A stretch of DNA of 64,000 nt from Ardenticatenaceae bacterium. GTDB lineage: Bacteria; Chloroflexota; Anaerolineae; Promineifilales; Promineifilaceae. Below, piece by piece: positions 1 to 7,226 of this stretch. The stretch is taken from contig JACKCD010000003.1 in the NCBI GenBank assembly GCA_020634215.1, positions 112,079 through 176,078 of the forward strand, written 5' to 3'. Both the position numbers and the translations under genes were made by a program. Under the pieces are notes generated by a model. The model worked only from the letters and a program-made list of their open reading frames with translations. It did no database searches and had not been told where the DNA came from. Every line of letters starts with the position of its first letter. Position 1 is the stretch's first letter.

Positions 1-340
1 GGGGTGCCATTTGCAGCACAAAGCAAAATTCGCACAGGTTGTTGCAGCGGCGAATGTCGGTGTCAAAGGTGGGGTGGGCAAATTCGATGCCGAGCGTTTG
101 GTTGTAGTCGCGCTCGGCTTCAAACAGCAAATATTCCTCGCTGCGCCGCACCAGCAGTTCCAGGCTTTCTTCGGCAGCGTAAAATTGCACGTCAATCACG
201 TCTTCGACGCGGTTGTCGTTGATGGCTAACAGTTGATCGCCGGGCTGGAGGCCAATGTCATCGGCCACGCTGCCTGGTTCGATGGCAATAATTTGCCCCC
301 CGGCGTAGCCCGTCAGGTCAAGCTCTTGGAATAGGGTCAT
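1..340 (-). CDS. DUF512-family radical SAM protein with PDZ domain (N-terminal part, cut by window edge)
   Basis: The gene runs off the left edge, so only the first 113 codons are visible. Residues 1-60 form a PDZ-like domain (GSVADDIG, then PGDQLLAIN). A radical-SAM type cysteine motif CNNLCEFC follows, with Cys99, Cys103 and Cys106 (CxxxCxxC). This pairing is the hallmark of the DUF512/TIGR03279 family of putative iron-sulfur oxidoreductases, whose reaction is unknown. The ATG at 340 is the only start giving an open frame; the ATG at 344 stops after eight codons. DUF512 genes often neighbour der and cmk, which fits the cmk gene nearby. The family call is confident, the function is not known. 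Confidence 0.8.
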   Translation of the reverse strand, partial: MTLFQELDLTGYAGGQIIAIEPGSVADDIGLQPGDQLLAINDNRVEDVIDVQFYAAEESLELLVRRSEEYLLFEAERDYNQTLGIEFAHPTFDTDIRRCNNLCEFCFVLQMAP

Positions 341-367
341 TCATGCCTTTTTATGCTGCCGTAAAAG

Positions 368-441
368 TTGCAAGTAACAAGTGGCAAGTAGCAGGTTCCG
401 TTGGCAAACGAGACTTGCCACCTGCTACCTGTTACTTGCAA
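368..441. repeat. Long imperfect inverted repeat between genes
   Basis: The arms at about 368-396 and 413-441 are built from tandem units of the type AAGTAACAAGTGGC and its reverse complement. They lie just downstream of the hydroxyacid dehydrogenase stop codon. A transcript could form a long hairpin, so this is probably a transcription terminator or mRNA 3' end structure. Confidence 0.6.
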
Positions 442-449
442 CCGCCACG

Positions 450-1400
450 TTATCGGTACAGCTCGCGCAATAAGTTATTGATGCTGTTTTCATGCACCCG
501 CTCCCAGGCCAGCGGGCTGCTGTTGGCGTTGTGGGGAGCCAGCAGCACGTTGTCCATTTGCCGCAAGGGGCTATCGGCCGGCAGCGGTTCAAATTCAAAC
601 ACGTCCAGTGCCGCCCCACCGATTTGGCCGCTTTGCAGGGCGCGGATGAGGGCGGCTTCTTCTACGACGGGGCCACGGGCGGTATTGATTAAGACGGCTT
701 CGGGCTTCATCAACGCCAGGGTTGCATCATTGATGAGGTGATAGCTGGTAGGATTCAAGTCACAGTTGACGCTGACAAAATCGGCCTGGTGCAGCAGTTC
801 TTCACGGCTTACCATTTCGATGCCGGTTTCAGCAACAAACTCGGCGGGCATGTCCACCAAATCATGCCCCAGCAGGCGCAGGCCAAAGGCGGGGGCGCGG
901 CGGGCAACGGCTTTACCCACGTCGCCTACACCAATGATACCGAGGGTGCATTCGCGGAGAGAACGGCCGTTAATCTTCTGCCACGTCCCCCCCTTCATCG
1001 CCCTGTCCATCCACGGCTGCCGCCGCACAAAGGCCAGCATATAGCCAAACACCGTGTCGGCCACCGGCTCACTAAAAGCGTTGGGCGTGTTGCACAAGGC
1101 AATCCCCAGCCGTTGGCACGCCGCCTTGTCAATCGAATCAATCCCCGTCCCCCACTTGGAAATTACCTTGAGGCGGGGCGAGGCTTCCAGCACCCGCTCG
1201 GTAAAGCGGTCGTCGCCGCAAATAACCCCATCTATGTCACCCATCCAGGGCAGCAAATCCTCCTCCTCAAACCGTTCTTCCACGGGCGGCACAAACAGTT
1301 CAATGTCGTTGGCAGCAAAGATGGGGCGAAAACGGTCGAGGTGAGGCTGGAGATAGGGGGCAGATATTAAAACTTTGTAGGACATGGCATGTTTATCCAT
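450..1400 (-). CDS. D-isomer-specific 2-hydroxyacid dehydrogenase (phosphoglycerate dehydrogenase-like)
   Basis: A 316-residue NAD-dependent dehydrogenase that should interconvert a 2-hydroxy acid and a 2-keto acid. The NAD-binding motif GVGDVG is at residues 157-162. The catalytic triad typical of the family is present: Arg242 in NTARGP, Glu269 in DVFEFEP and His290 in LAPHNA. Its length matches the short form of the family, without the ACT domain of full SerA, so serine synthesis is not certain. An internal ATG at 1385 (MSYKV) is a plausible alternative start, and no clear ribosome-binding site separates the two. It lies downstream of cmk on the same strand, with a hairpin in the gap. Substrate unknown. 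Confidence 0.88.
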   Translation of the reverse strand: MDKHAMSYKVLISAPYLQPHLDRFRPIFAANDIELFVPPVEERFEEEDLLPWMGDIDGVICGDDRFTERVLEASPRLKVISKWGTGIDSIDKAACQRLGIALCNTPNAFSEPVADTVFGYMLAFVRRQPWMDRAMKGGTWQKINGRSLRECTLGIIGVGDVGKAVARRAPAFGLRLLGHDLVDMPAEFVAETGIEMVSREELLHQADFVSVNCDLNPTSYHLINDATLALMKPEAVLINTARGPVVEEAALIRALQSGQIGGAALDVFEFEPLPADSPLRQMDNVLLAPHNANSSPLAWERVHENSINNLLRELYR

Positions 1401-1452
1401 TTACGCTTGAAGGATAGTTCTTTTGCATCTCATGGGGTTGGCAAATCTGGTG

Positions 1453-1484
1453 CGTGGTACGTGCCAAACGCACCACGTACCACG
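1453..1484. repeat. GTGCGTGG-type inverted repeat in the cmk/dehydrogenase gap
   Basis: Arms 1453-1463 and 1474-1484 (CGTGGTACGTG and its complement) form an 11-bp perfect stem. It belongs to the same unit family as the hairpins near 2204, 21259, 57729 and 60743. Confidence 0.6.
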
Positions 1485-1527
1485 TTAAAAGCCTGTAGCC
1501 CTATGAAATCACATGGAATTTGGGCGA

Positions 1528-2199
1528 TTATCGCATGTTTAAAATTTCTTCCAAAATTTCCTGCGGCAAACGGCCGGTTGTGTCAATGATGATGGCATCG
1601 TCGGCCGGCCGCAGCGGGGAGTGTTCACGACTGCTATCAATTTTATCCCGGCGCACCACATCGGCCAAAATAGCCTCGTAGCTGGCAGCGTGCCCCTGTT
1701 GGTGGCGGTCGTGCCAGCGCCGCCGCGCCCGTTCCTCGGCCGAAGCGGTGATGTAGAGCTTGAGCGGCGCGTTGGGCAGCACCACGGTGCCGATGTCGCG
1801 CCCCACCATAACGCAGTGGCCTTTGGCGGCAAAGGTGCGCTGCTGCCGCACCATTTCAGCGCGAACGCCGGGGTAGCTGGCAACTTGCGAGACGTTGGCA
1901 TCTACTTCGGGGGCACGGATGGCCCAGGTGATGTCTTGGTTGTCGAGCAGGGCGGTGTAAAAACGGCCGTCTTGCTCCTCGGCAGCCGGAGGGCGGGCAC
2001 CGATTTCAATGGTTGTAGACAGGTGCGTAACGGCCGTTTCATCCACCACATCCACCCCTCGTTGCAACGCCGCCAGCGTCACCGCCCGGTACATAAAACC
2101 CGTGTCCAAAAAAAGATAGCCTAATCGCTCGGCTAACATACGCCCAATCGTTGTTTTGCCCGACGCGGCAGGGCCATCCATTGCTATGACGTTTTTCAT
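1528..2199 (-). CDS. cmk: Cytidylate kinase
   Basis: This kinase phosphorylates CMP and dCMP with ATP in pyrimidine nucleotide metabolism. The protein has 223 residues, normal for the family, and the P-loop GPAASGKTT is at residues 9-17. The typical LFLDTGFMYRA segment for CMP binding follows near residue 35, and the Arg-rich lid (RARRRWHDR) is visible. The frame is open further upstream to 2247, but those codons lie inside a GTGCGTGG inverted repeat, and family N-termini start at the ATG at 2199, so that start is chosen. It sits in the widespread order scpB-rluB-cmk. Confidence 0.95.
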   Translation of the reverse strand: MKNVIAMDGPAASGKTTIGRMLAERLGYLFLDTGFMYRAVTLAALQRGVDVVDETAVTHLSTTIEIGARPPAAEEQDGRFYTALLDNQDITWAIRAPEVDANVSQVASYPGVRAEMVRQQRTFAAKGHCVMVGRDIGTVVLPNAPLKLYITASAEERARRRWHDRHQQGHAASYEAILADVVRRDKIDSSREHSPLRPADDAIIIDTTGRLPQEILEEILNMR

Positions 2200-2203
2200 G
2201 ATT

Positions 2204-2249
2204 GCGTGGTGCGTGGTGCGTGGCCTGTTTTTCGCACCACGCACCACGC
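2204..2249. repeat. Perfect 17-bp GTGCGTGG hairpin between rluB and cmk
   Basis: Arms 2204-2220 and 2233-2249 are perfect reverse complements around a T-rich 12-base loop. It lies immediately upstream of the cmk start, between two genes transcribed in the same direction, so it could be a partial terminator or a processing site. Confidence 0.75.
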
Positions 2250-2259
2250 CTGTAGTTTT

Positions 2260-3051
2260 CTATCGTTTGCGTTTGGGTGATGGCCGCTTTTTTGCCGTTT
2301 TTGGCGCATTATCTGCCACCAGTTGGCGCAGTTCCTTTACCTCAAACGGCGACAAATAGCGCCACTGTCCGGCAGGTAGCGACCCAAGCCGCAGCGTGCC
2401 AATGCGTTCGCGCAGCAACCGCGTCACCGGGTGACCGAATTGGGCGGCGATGCGACGAATTTGCCGCTTACGTCCTTCGCGCAGCACAATGCGGAGCCGG
2501 GTGGTGTTGCTGCCCCGTTCAATGACTTCGATGGGGGCACGGGCGGTTAAACGGCCGTCTAACATGACCCCCCGCCGCCACTGGTCAATCACCCCATCCG
2601 ACATCGCCCCTTGCAGCCACACTTCGTACTGTTTTTCGTGTTCGTAGCGGGGGTGGGTCAATTTATGCGCCAGTTGCCCGTCGTTGGTCATCAACATCAG
2701 CCCCTCGCTGGGTTTGTCCAGCCGCCCGACGGGGTAAAAGTGGCCGGGCAGTTCAATTAGGTCGCGCACGGTGGTGCGGTCTTGCTCCAGTTCGTCGGCC
2801 AGTGATGACAGCACCCCTTTGGGTTTGTGGAGCATGATGTAGATAAATTTGTGGTCGTGGAGGGAGAGTAAACGGCCGTCTATTTTGATCTGATCCAGAT
2901 CGGGGTCAGCCTTGTCGCCCAGCTTGGCAATACGGCCGTTTATTTGCACCCGCCCCGCCTCAATCAACGTCTCGTTATCCCGGCGCGACCCCAACCCGGC
3001 ATCAGCCATTAATTTTTGCAGCCGCACGCTCTTTTGCTCAGCCATAAGCAT
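2260..3051 (-). CDS. rluB: Pseudouridine synthase, RsuA/RluB family
   Basis: This enzyme isomerises a uridine of rRNA to pseudouridine, by family most likely in helix 89-90 of 23S rRNA. An N-terminal S4 RNA-binding domain spans about residues 8-50 (QKLMADAGLGSRR). The catalytic motif GRLDKPSEGL carries Asp112, and the conserved REGRKRQIRR segment is near residue 208. The 263-residue length is usual, with a short basic tail (KKRPSPKRKR). It lies between scpB and cmk, as in many bacteria. The motif has KPS where most relatives have xxT, but the Asp is intact. RsuA cannot be fully excluded; the neighbourhood favours RluB. Confidence 0.9.
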   Translation of the reverse strand: MLMAEQKSVRLQKLMADAGLGSRRDNETLIEAGRVQINGRIAKLGDKADPDLDQIKIDGRLLSLHDHKFIYIMLHKPKGVLSSLADELEQDRTTVRDLIELPGHFYPVGRLDKPSEGLMLMTNDGQLAHKLTHPRYEHEKQYEVWLQGAMSDGVIDQWRRGVMLDGRLTARAPIEVIERGSNTTRLRIVLREGRKRQIRRIAAQFGHPVTRLLRERIGTLRLGSLPAGQWRYLSPFEVKELRQLVADNAPKTAKKRPSPKRKR

Positions 3052-3052
3052 T

Positions 3053-3112
3053 AACCGCAGAGGGCACCAAGAGCGTAAAGTTTTTTCTTTCTTCTTTGCG
3101 CCCTCTGCGGTT
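3053..3112. repeat. Inverted repeat between scpB and rluB
   Basis: Arms of about 13 bp (AACCGCAGAGGGC and its complement) at 3053-3066 and 3098-3112 enclose a pyrimidine-rich loop. The repeat fills the gap between scpB and rluB. Confidence 0.55.
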
Positions 3113-3120
3113 CAATAAAT

Positions 3121-3660
3121 CTAATCCTCATCTTCTTCGCCAGCCAGCACCGGCATCTCATCCAGGCTCGTCAGCCCGAAATATTGCAAAAATTCGGTGG
3201 TAGTGCCGTACAAAATCGGCCGGCCGGGGGTCTCCAGCCGCCCCACCTCTTCAATCAGCCCTTTGCTCAACAGCGTCCGCAGTGCCCCGTCGGAGTTCAC
3301 ACCGCGAATTTGGTCTACCTGTGGCCGCGTCATCGGCTGCATATAGCTAATGATTGCCAACGCTTCCAGCGCGGCACTGCTGAGGCGCGAGGTCAATTCC
3401 AGCCCTAAAAAGGTCTCAATGGCCTGGCTGGCTTCGGGGGCAGAGGTCATCTGCACCTGGTTTTTGTCCCACTGCAAGCGCAGCCCACGCCCTTCGAGCG
3501 CGGTTTCCAGTTCGGTCAGGTGGTTACGAACGGCCGTTTGCGTTAAATCCAACGCCTTCGCCAACCGCCCCACCGCCACCGGCCCACTCGCCACAAACAG
3601 CAAACTTTCCAGCAGCGCCACCGGGGGCAAAGTTGCTTTTTCACTCGGTTCACTCATCAT
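3121..3660 (-). CDS. scpB: Segregation and condensation protein B
   Basis: ScpB is the winged-helix kleisin partner of the SMC-ScpA complex that organises and segregates chromosomes. The 179-residue protein shows the family signatures LLESLLFVASGPV near residue 16, LSSAALEALAIISYMQPMTR near residue 93 and GRPILYGTT near residue 145. The acidic tail (EEDED) is also usual. scpA is not in the window. It is the first gene of the scpB-rluB-cmk run. Confidence 0.95.
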   Translation of the reverse strand: MMSEPSEKATLPPVALLESLLFVASGPVAVGRLAKALDLTQTAVRNHLTELETALEGRGLRLQWDKNQVQMTSAPEASQAIETFLGLELTSRLSSAALEALAIISYMQPMTRPQVDQIRGVNSDGALRTLLSKGLIEEVGRLETPGRPILYGTTTEFLQYFGLTSLDEMPVLAGEEDED

Positions 3661-3694
3661 TGTTTTCCAATCTAGGTTTGTGAATGCCCAAGAG

Positions 3695-3723
3695 GGGATT
3701 GGCGATTTTGAATCTCTAATCCC
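3695..3723. repeat. AATCTCC-type inverted repeat in divergent gap
   Basis: Arms 3695-3707 and 3711-3723 (GGGATTGGCGATT against AATCTCTAATCCC, 11 of 13 paired) lie between the divergent scpB and peptidase genes. Confidence 0.5.
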
Positions 3724-3830
3724 AAATCTCTAAGGACATGAAGTGATAAATGAAAGCCTACCTGTGTATACTTGTGCCAGCAGGCAAACTGCATCATTAT
3801 ACTCGTAAACGTGTAAACGGAGAAATTTCT

Positions 3831-5198
3831 ATGAATCCCTTGACCTACGCCCAGCAGCAACAGGCACAGCATTTGCAGGAACTGATTGAATTTTTGCGGC
3901 TACCCAGCATCAGTACGCAGGAAAAACACAATGAGGATGTGGCGGAAACGGCCGTTTGGCTTGCCAACAACATGACCCAGGCCGGCATCGAAAACGTCCG
4001 CGTCATCAAAACCCAGCGTCACCCCCTTGTCTATGGCGACTGGCTCCACGCCGGTAGCGATGCCCCCACCGCCCTCATTTACGGCCACTACGACGTACAG
4101 CCCGTAGACCCCATCGAACTGTGGGACTCTGCCCCCTTTGAACCCGACATCCGCGACAACTACCTTTACGCACGTGGTGCGTCCGACGACAAAGGCCAAA
4201 CTTTCCTCCACGTTAAAGCCGTCGAAGCGTATCTTAAAACCGAAGGCAAGCTGCCGATCAACGTTAAATTTATCATTGAAGGGGAAGAAGAAAGCGGAGG
4301 CGAAAGCCTGCGGGCCTTTATTCCAGCTAACAAGGAGCTATTGACAGCCAATGTAGCCGTCGTGTCTGACACCGGAATGCCCTCACCACAGCAGCCCGCC
4401 ATCACCTACGGGCTGCGCGGCAACTGCTATGTGCTGATGGACATTACCGGCCCCGCCCGTGACCTGCACTCTGGCAGCTTTGGTGGCGGTATTGACAACC
4501 CGCTCAACGTCCTCGGGCATCTCATCGCCAGCTTCAAAGACCAAGAAGGCCACATTCTCATCCCCGGCTTTTATGACGATGTGCGCCCGCTATCCGATGA
4601 AGAACGCGCCCTGTTGGCGCAGTTCCCCATGGACGAAGCCGCTTGGCTGGCCGATACCGGTGCCCCACAAACGTGGGGTGAGCCAGAATACACGCTGGTT
4701 GAACGGATCGGTGCCCGCCCCACGCTGGATGTTCACGGCATCATTGGCGGCTACACTGGCCCCGGTGGCAAAACGGTGCTACCGTCCACTGTCCACGTCA
4801 AGCTCTCCATGCGGCTGGTGCCAAACCAAGACCCGGCCGACATTCTCGCCAAATTTAAGGCACACGTGTTGGCGGTGGCCCCCCCCACCGTTTCAATTGT
4901 GTTTCACCAGCGCGGCGGGGCACCGGCTTCGGTGTGCAATTTAAACCACCCGGCGATGAAGGCGGCGGCGGCGGCATTTACGGCTGTTTTTGAAAACCCA
5001 CCCGTCTTTATGCGCGAAGGCGGCTCCATCCCCGTCGTCGGCCAGTTCCAGCAATATTTGGGGCTGGAAACCGTCCTCATGGGGTTTGGCCTGCCCAGCG
5101 ACAACCTCCACGCCCCCAACGAACGGTTCTACCTGCCCAACTTTTATCGCGGCATTGAAACCAGCATTCGCTTTTTGGCAGAATACGGCCGTTTGTAG
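3831..5198 (+). CDS. M20-family dipeptidase (zinc metallopeptidase)
   Basis: A cytosolic peptidase of the M20 family, closest in pattern to CNDP-like dipeptidases that split dipeptides. Metal and catalytic motifs are in order: YGHYDVQP (His86, Asp88), ASDDKG (Asp119/120), EGEEESGG (near residue 150), the SDT motif, and a C-terminal His in LHAPNE. A dimerisation domain (LHSGSFGG onward) lies between the two halves of the catalytic domain. The 455-residue length is typical. The start at 3831 is supported by GGAGA eight bases upstream; the longer open frame lacks family similarity. The substrate is not deducible. Confidence 0.92.
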   Translation: MNPLTYAQQQQAQHLQELIEFLRLPSISTQEKHNEDVAETAVWLANNMTQAGIENVRVIKTQRHPLVYGDWLHAGSDAPTALIYGHYDVQPVDPIELWDSAPFEPDIRDNYLYARGASDDKGQTFLHVKAVEAYLKTEGKLPINVKFIIEGEEESGGESLRAFIPANKELLTANVAVVSDTGMPSPQQPAITYGLRGNCYVLMDITGPARDLHSGSFGGGIDNPLNVLGHLIASFKDQEGHILIPGFYDDVRPLSDEERALLAQFPMDEAAWLADTGAPQTWGEPEYTLVERIGARPTLDVHGIIGGYTGPGGKTVLPSTVHVKLSMRLVPNQDPADILAKFKAHVLAVAPPTVSIVFHQRGGAPASVCNLNHPAMKAAAAAFTAVFENPPVFMREGGSIPVVGQFQQYLGLETVLMGFGLPSDNLHAPNERFYLPNFYRGIETSIRFLAEYGRL

Positions 5199-5210
5199 CC
5201 GATTATATAC

Positions 5211-5269
5211 TTGGGGATTGGAGATTGGAGATTGATGAACCTGCACAATTTCCAATCTCTAATCCCCAA
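5211..5269. repeat. ATTGGAGATTGG-type inverted repeat
   Basis: Arms 5211-5233 and 5247-5269 pair at 21 of 23 positions. They are built from GGATTGGAGATT units, the commonest unit family in this window. The right arm ends about ten bases before the LysM lipoprotein start. Confidence 0.7.
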
Positions 5270-5279
5270 CCTCAATTTC

Positions 5280-5663
5280 ATGAAATCATTTCTCCCCTTA
5301 CTTTTACTTTCCCTCATCCTGGTTGCTTGCGGCGGCAGCGATTCCCCTTTGGCAGTGCCGACACTGGCGGCAACGGCCGTTCCTGACACCCTCCTCGATT
5401 CCCCCCGCGCCGACGAAACCCCCTCTTCTAACCTGCCCCCCACCTGGACACCCGAACCGGCTGAGGCGGAAGGGCATTCGGTAACGGCCGTTCCCACCCC
5501 CATCGTTACTCGCGTCATCCACGTTGTCCAGGTAGGCGAGACCCTGGGCGCAATCGCCGAACGGTACGGCGTGTCGCTCGATGACCTCATTGCCGCCAAC
5601 GACATCACCAACCCCGACATCATCGAAGTCGGCACCCAACTGCTTATTCCTGGTGGAGAGTAG
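5280..5663 (+). CDS. Small lipoprotein with one LysM domain
   Basis: A 127-residue predicted surface lipoprotein. The N-terminus is a signal peptide ending in a lipobox (LILVAC, Cys near residue 16), so the mature protein should be lipid-anchored. A Pro/Thr/Glu-rich stalk follows. The C-terminus is a LysM domain (VVQVGETLGAIAERYG through QLLIPGG), which binds peptidoglycan or related glycans. The start is chosen at 5280 because codons further upstream encode only the repeat sequence and would bury the signal peptide. No clear ribosome-binding site is seen. Confidence 0.85.
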   Translation: MKSFLPLLLLSLILVACGGSDSPLAVPTLAATAVPDTLLDSPRADETPSSNLPPTWTPEPAEAEGHSVTAVPTPIVTRVIHVVQVGETLGAIAERYGVSLDDLIAANDITNPDIIEVGTQLLIPGGE

Positions 5664-5802
5664 AAGTGGTTGGTGTGGAGAAAACGGCCGTTTTTCCTTC
5701 CCAACCTCCCCCAATTGCTCTAACATACTCCCAAAGCAAAGCTGATGCTGACGAATCCGCGTTCGTCCGTGTTCGTCCGCGTCCCATTTCCCTGGAGTTT
5801 TT

Positions 5803-7119
5803 ATGACCACAACCTTGCTTAAAGCCGCACAAGTTGTTTGCCTGGATGAAGCCGATACGATTTTGCAGCCGGGGTATGTGGGGGTGGAAAACGGCCGTTT
5901 ATCCCACCTCTTCCCCACCCGCCCCCCCGGCCATTTTGACCAAGAAATTGACCTCGGCCAGCGGCTGCTGATGCCGGGGCTGGTCAATGCCCACACCCAC
6001 ACCCCCATGGTCCTGTTTCGCGGGCTGGCCGAAGGGCATTCGCTGTTTGACTTTGACGGCTGGTACAACACCGTGCGCGTCGTCGAAGAAGTGATGACCC
6101 CCGACATGGTGCCGCCTGCCGTGCTGGTTTCCTGCGCCGAGATGGCGCGAACCGGCACCACCACCTTTGCCGACCAATATTTTTGGATGGAGCAGATTGT
6201 CCCCGCCGTGCGCCAAAGCGGGCTGCGGGCAGCACTGGGCTATGGCATTGTGGAATTGGGCGACGAAGCGACGCGGGCGCGTGAGCTGGCGGCAACGGCC
6301 GTTTTTCTCGACAGCCTGCGCGACGACCCCCTGCTCACCGGCTGGGTTGGCCCCCACGCCTTTTTTGTGGACAACAGCGAAGTGGCGATGGAGCTAGAGC
6401 TAGAATTGGCGGCGCGGTACCAAACCGGGCTGCATATTCACCTATCCACCAGCGGCGAGGAGGATCGGTACTGTTTGCAGCGGTATGGACAAACGGCCGT
6501 TCGCCAAATGGGTGAAATGGGCGTGTTTGATCATCCACTCCTCGCCGCCCACTGCCTCACCATCCCCGCCGCCGACTACCCCATTTTGGCGCAGGTGGAT
6601 TTTACGGCCGTTATTTCTCCCTCCTCCGCCATGCGTAACGCTGCTGGGGTGGCCGACGTGCTGGGAATGAGGGCGGCTGGCATCAATTTGGCGCTTGGCA
6701 CCGACAACGTGACCAACAACAACAGCTACGACCTGTTCAAGGAGATGCAGATTTTGGGTAAGCTGATGGCACTGCATTACCGCACCCCCAACGCCCTGCC
6801 CACGCGCACCATTTTGCATATGGCAACGCTGGGCGGGGCGCGGGCTTTGGGGATGGCTGACGAAATTGGTTCACTGGAGCTGGGCAAACAGGCGGATTTG
6901 ATTACGCTTGATTTGGAGGAAATTGGCTGGGCACCGCTGGGCGGGCAGGATGTGTATACGGCGCTGGTGTACGGGGTGTCGGGGATGCACGTGCGGGATA
7001 CGATGGTAGCGGGGCGGTGGGTGTTCAGAAACGGCCGTTATCAAACCATCAACTACCCCCAGGCCCGCGCCGACCTCGAAGCCGCCTACGCCACTCTGTC
7101 ACAGCGGCTGTTAGATTAA
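5803..7119 (+). CDS. Amidohydrolase of the 5-methylthioadenosine/S-adenosylhomocysteine deaminase family
   Basis: A metal-dependent deaminase-type amidohydrolase of 438 residues. The metal ligands are NAHTHT (His64, His66), a His in LHIHLSTS near residue 208, His in AAHCLTI near residue 250, and Asp in LALGTDNV near residue 300. The start of the barrel (MPGLVNAHTHTPM-) is typical of MtaD/SsnA-like proteins that deaminate purine nucleosides or S-adenosylhomocysteine. The exact substrate cannot be read from sequence. It is preceded by a short gap with no obvious promoter. Confidence 0.85.
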   Translation: MTTTLLKAAQVVCLDEADTILQPGYVGVENGRLSHLFPTRPPGHFDQEIDLGQRLLMPGLVNAHTHTPMVLFRGLAEGHSLFDFDGWYNTVRVVEEVMTPDMVPPAVLVSCAEMARTGTTTFADQYFWMEQIVPAVRQSGLRAALGYGIVELGDEATRARELAATAVFLDSLRDDPLLTGWVGPHAFFVDNSEVAMELELELAARYQTGLHIHLSTSGEEDRYCLQRYGQTAVRQMGEMGVFDHPLLAAHCLTIPAADYPILAQVDFTAVISPSSAMRNAAGVADVLGMRAAGINLALGTDNVTNNNSYDLFKEMQILGKLMALHYRTPNALPTRTILHMATLGGARALGMADEIGSLELGKQADLITLDLEEIGWAPLGGQDVYTALVYGVSGMHVRDTMVAGRWVFRNGRYQTINYPQARADLEAAYATLSQRLLD

Positions 7120-7123
7120 AATA

Positions 7124-7205
7124 GGACGCTGATTTATCTGATTTGCCTGATTGTGGCACAGTTTTGCAGCAGCCTGAATCAGGTTTATCAGGACAATCTG
7201 CGTCC
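7124..7205. repeat. GGACGCAGATT-type inverted repeat
   Basis: Arms about 7124-7152 and 7177-7205 pair at roughly 22 of 29 positions. The same unit family recurs inside azlC (22972-23019) and before the APH-like gene (51127-51187). Confidence 0.6.
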
Positions 7206-7226
7206 CATTTTCATAAGGAAAAGAGG

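Noticed and set aside
738..1370. A 210-codon plus-strand frame opposite the hydroxyacid dehydrogenase
   Set aside because: It is a shadow of a GC-rich gene; the opposite strand has complete catalytic motifs of a dehydrogenase.
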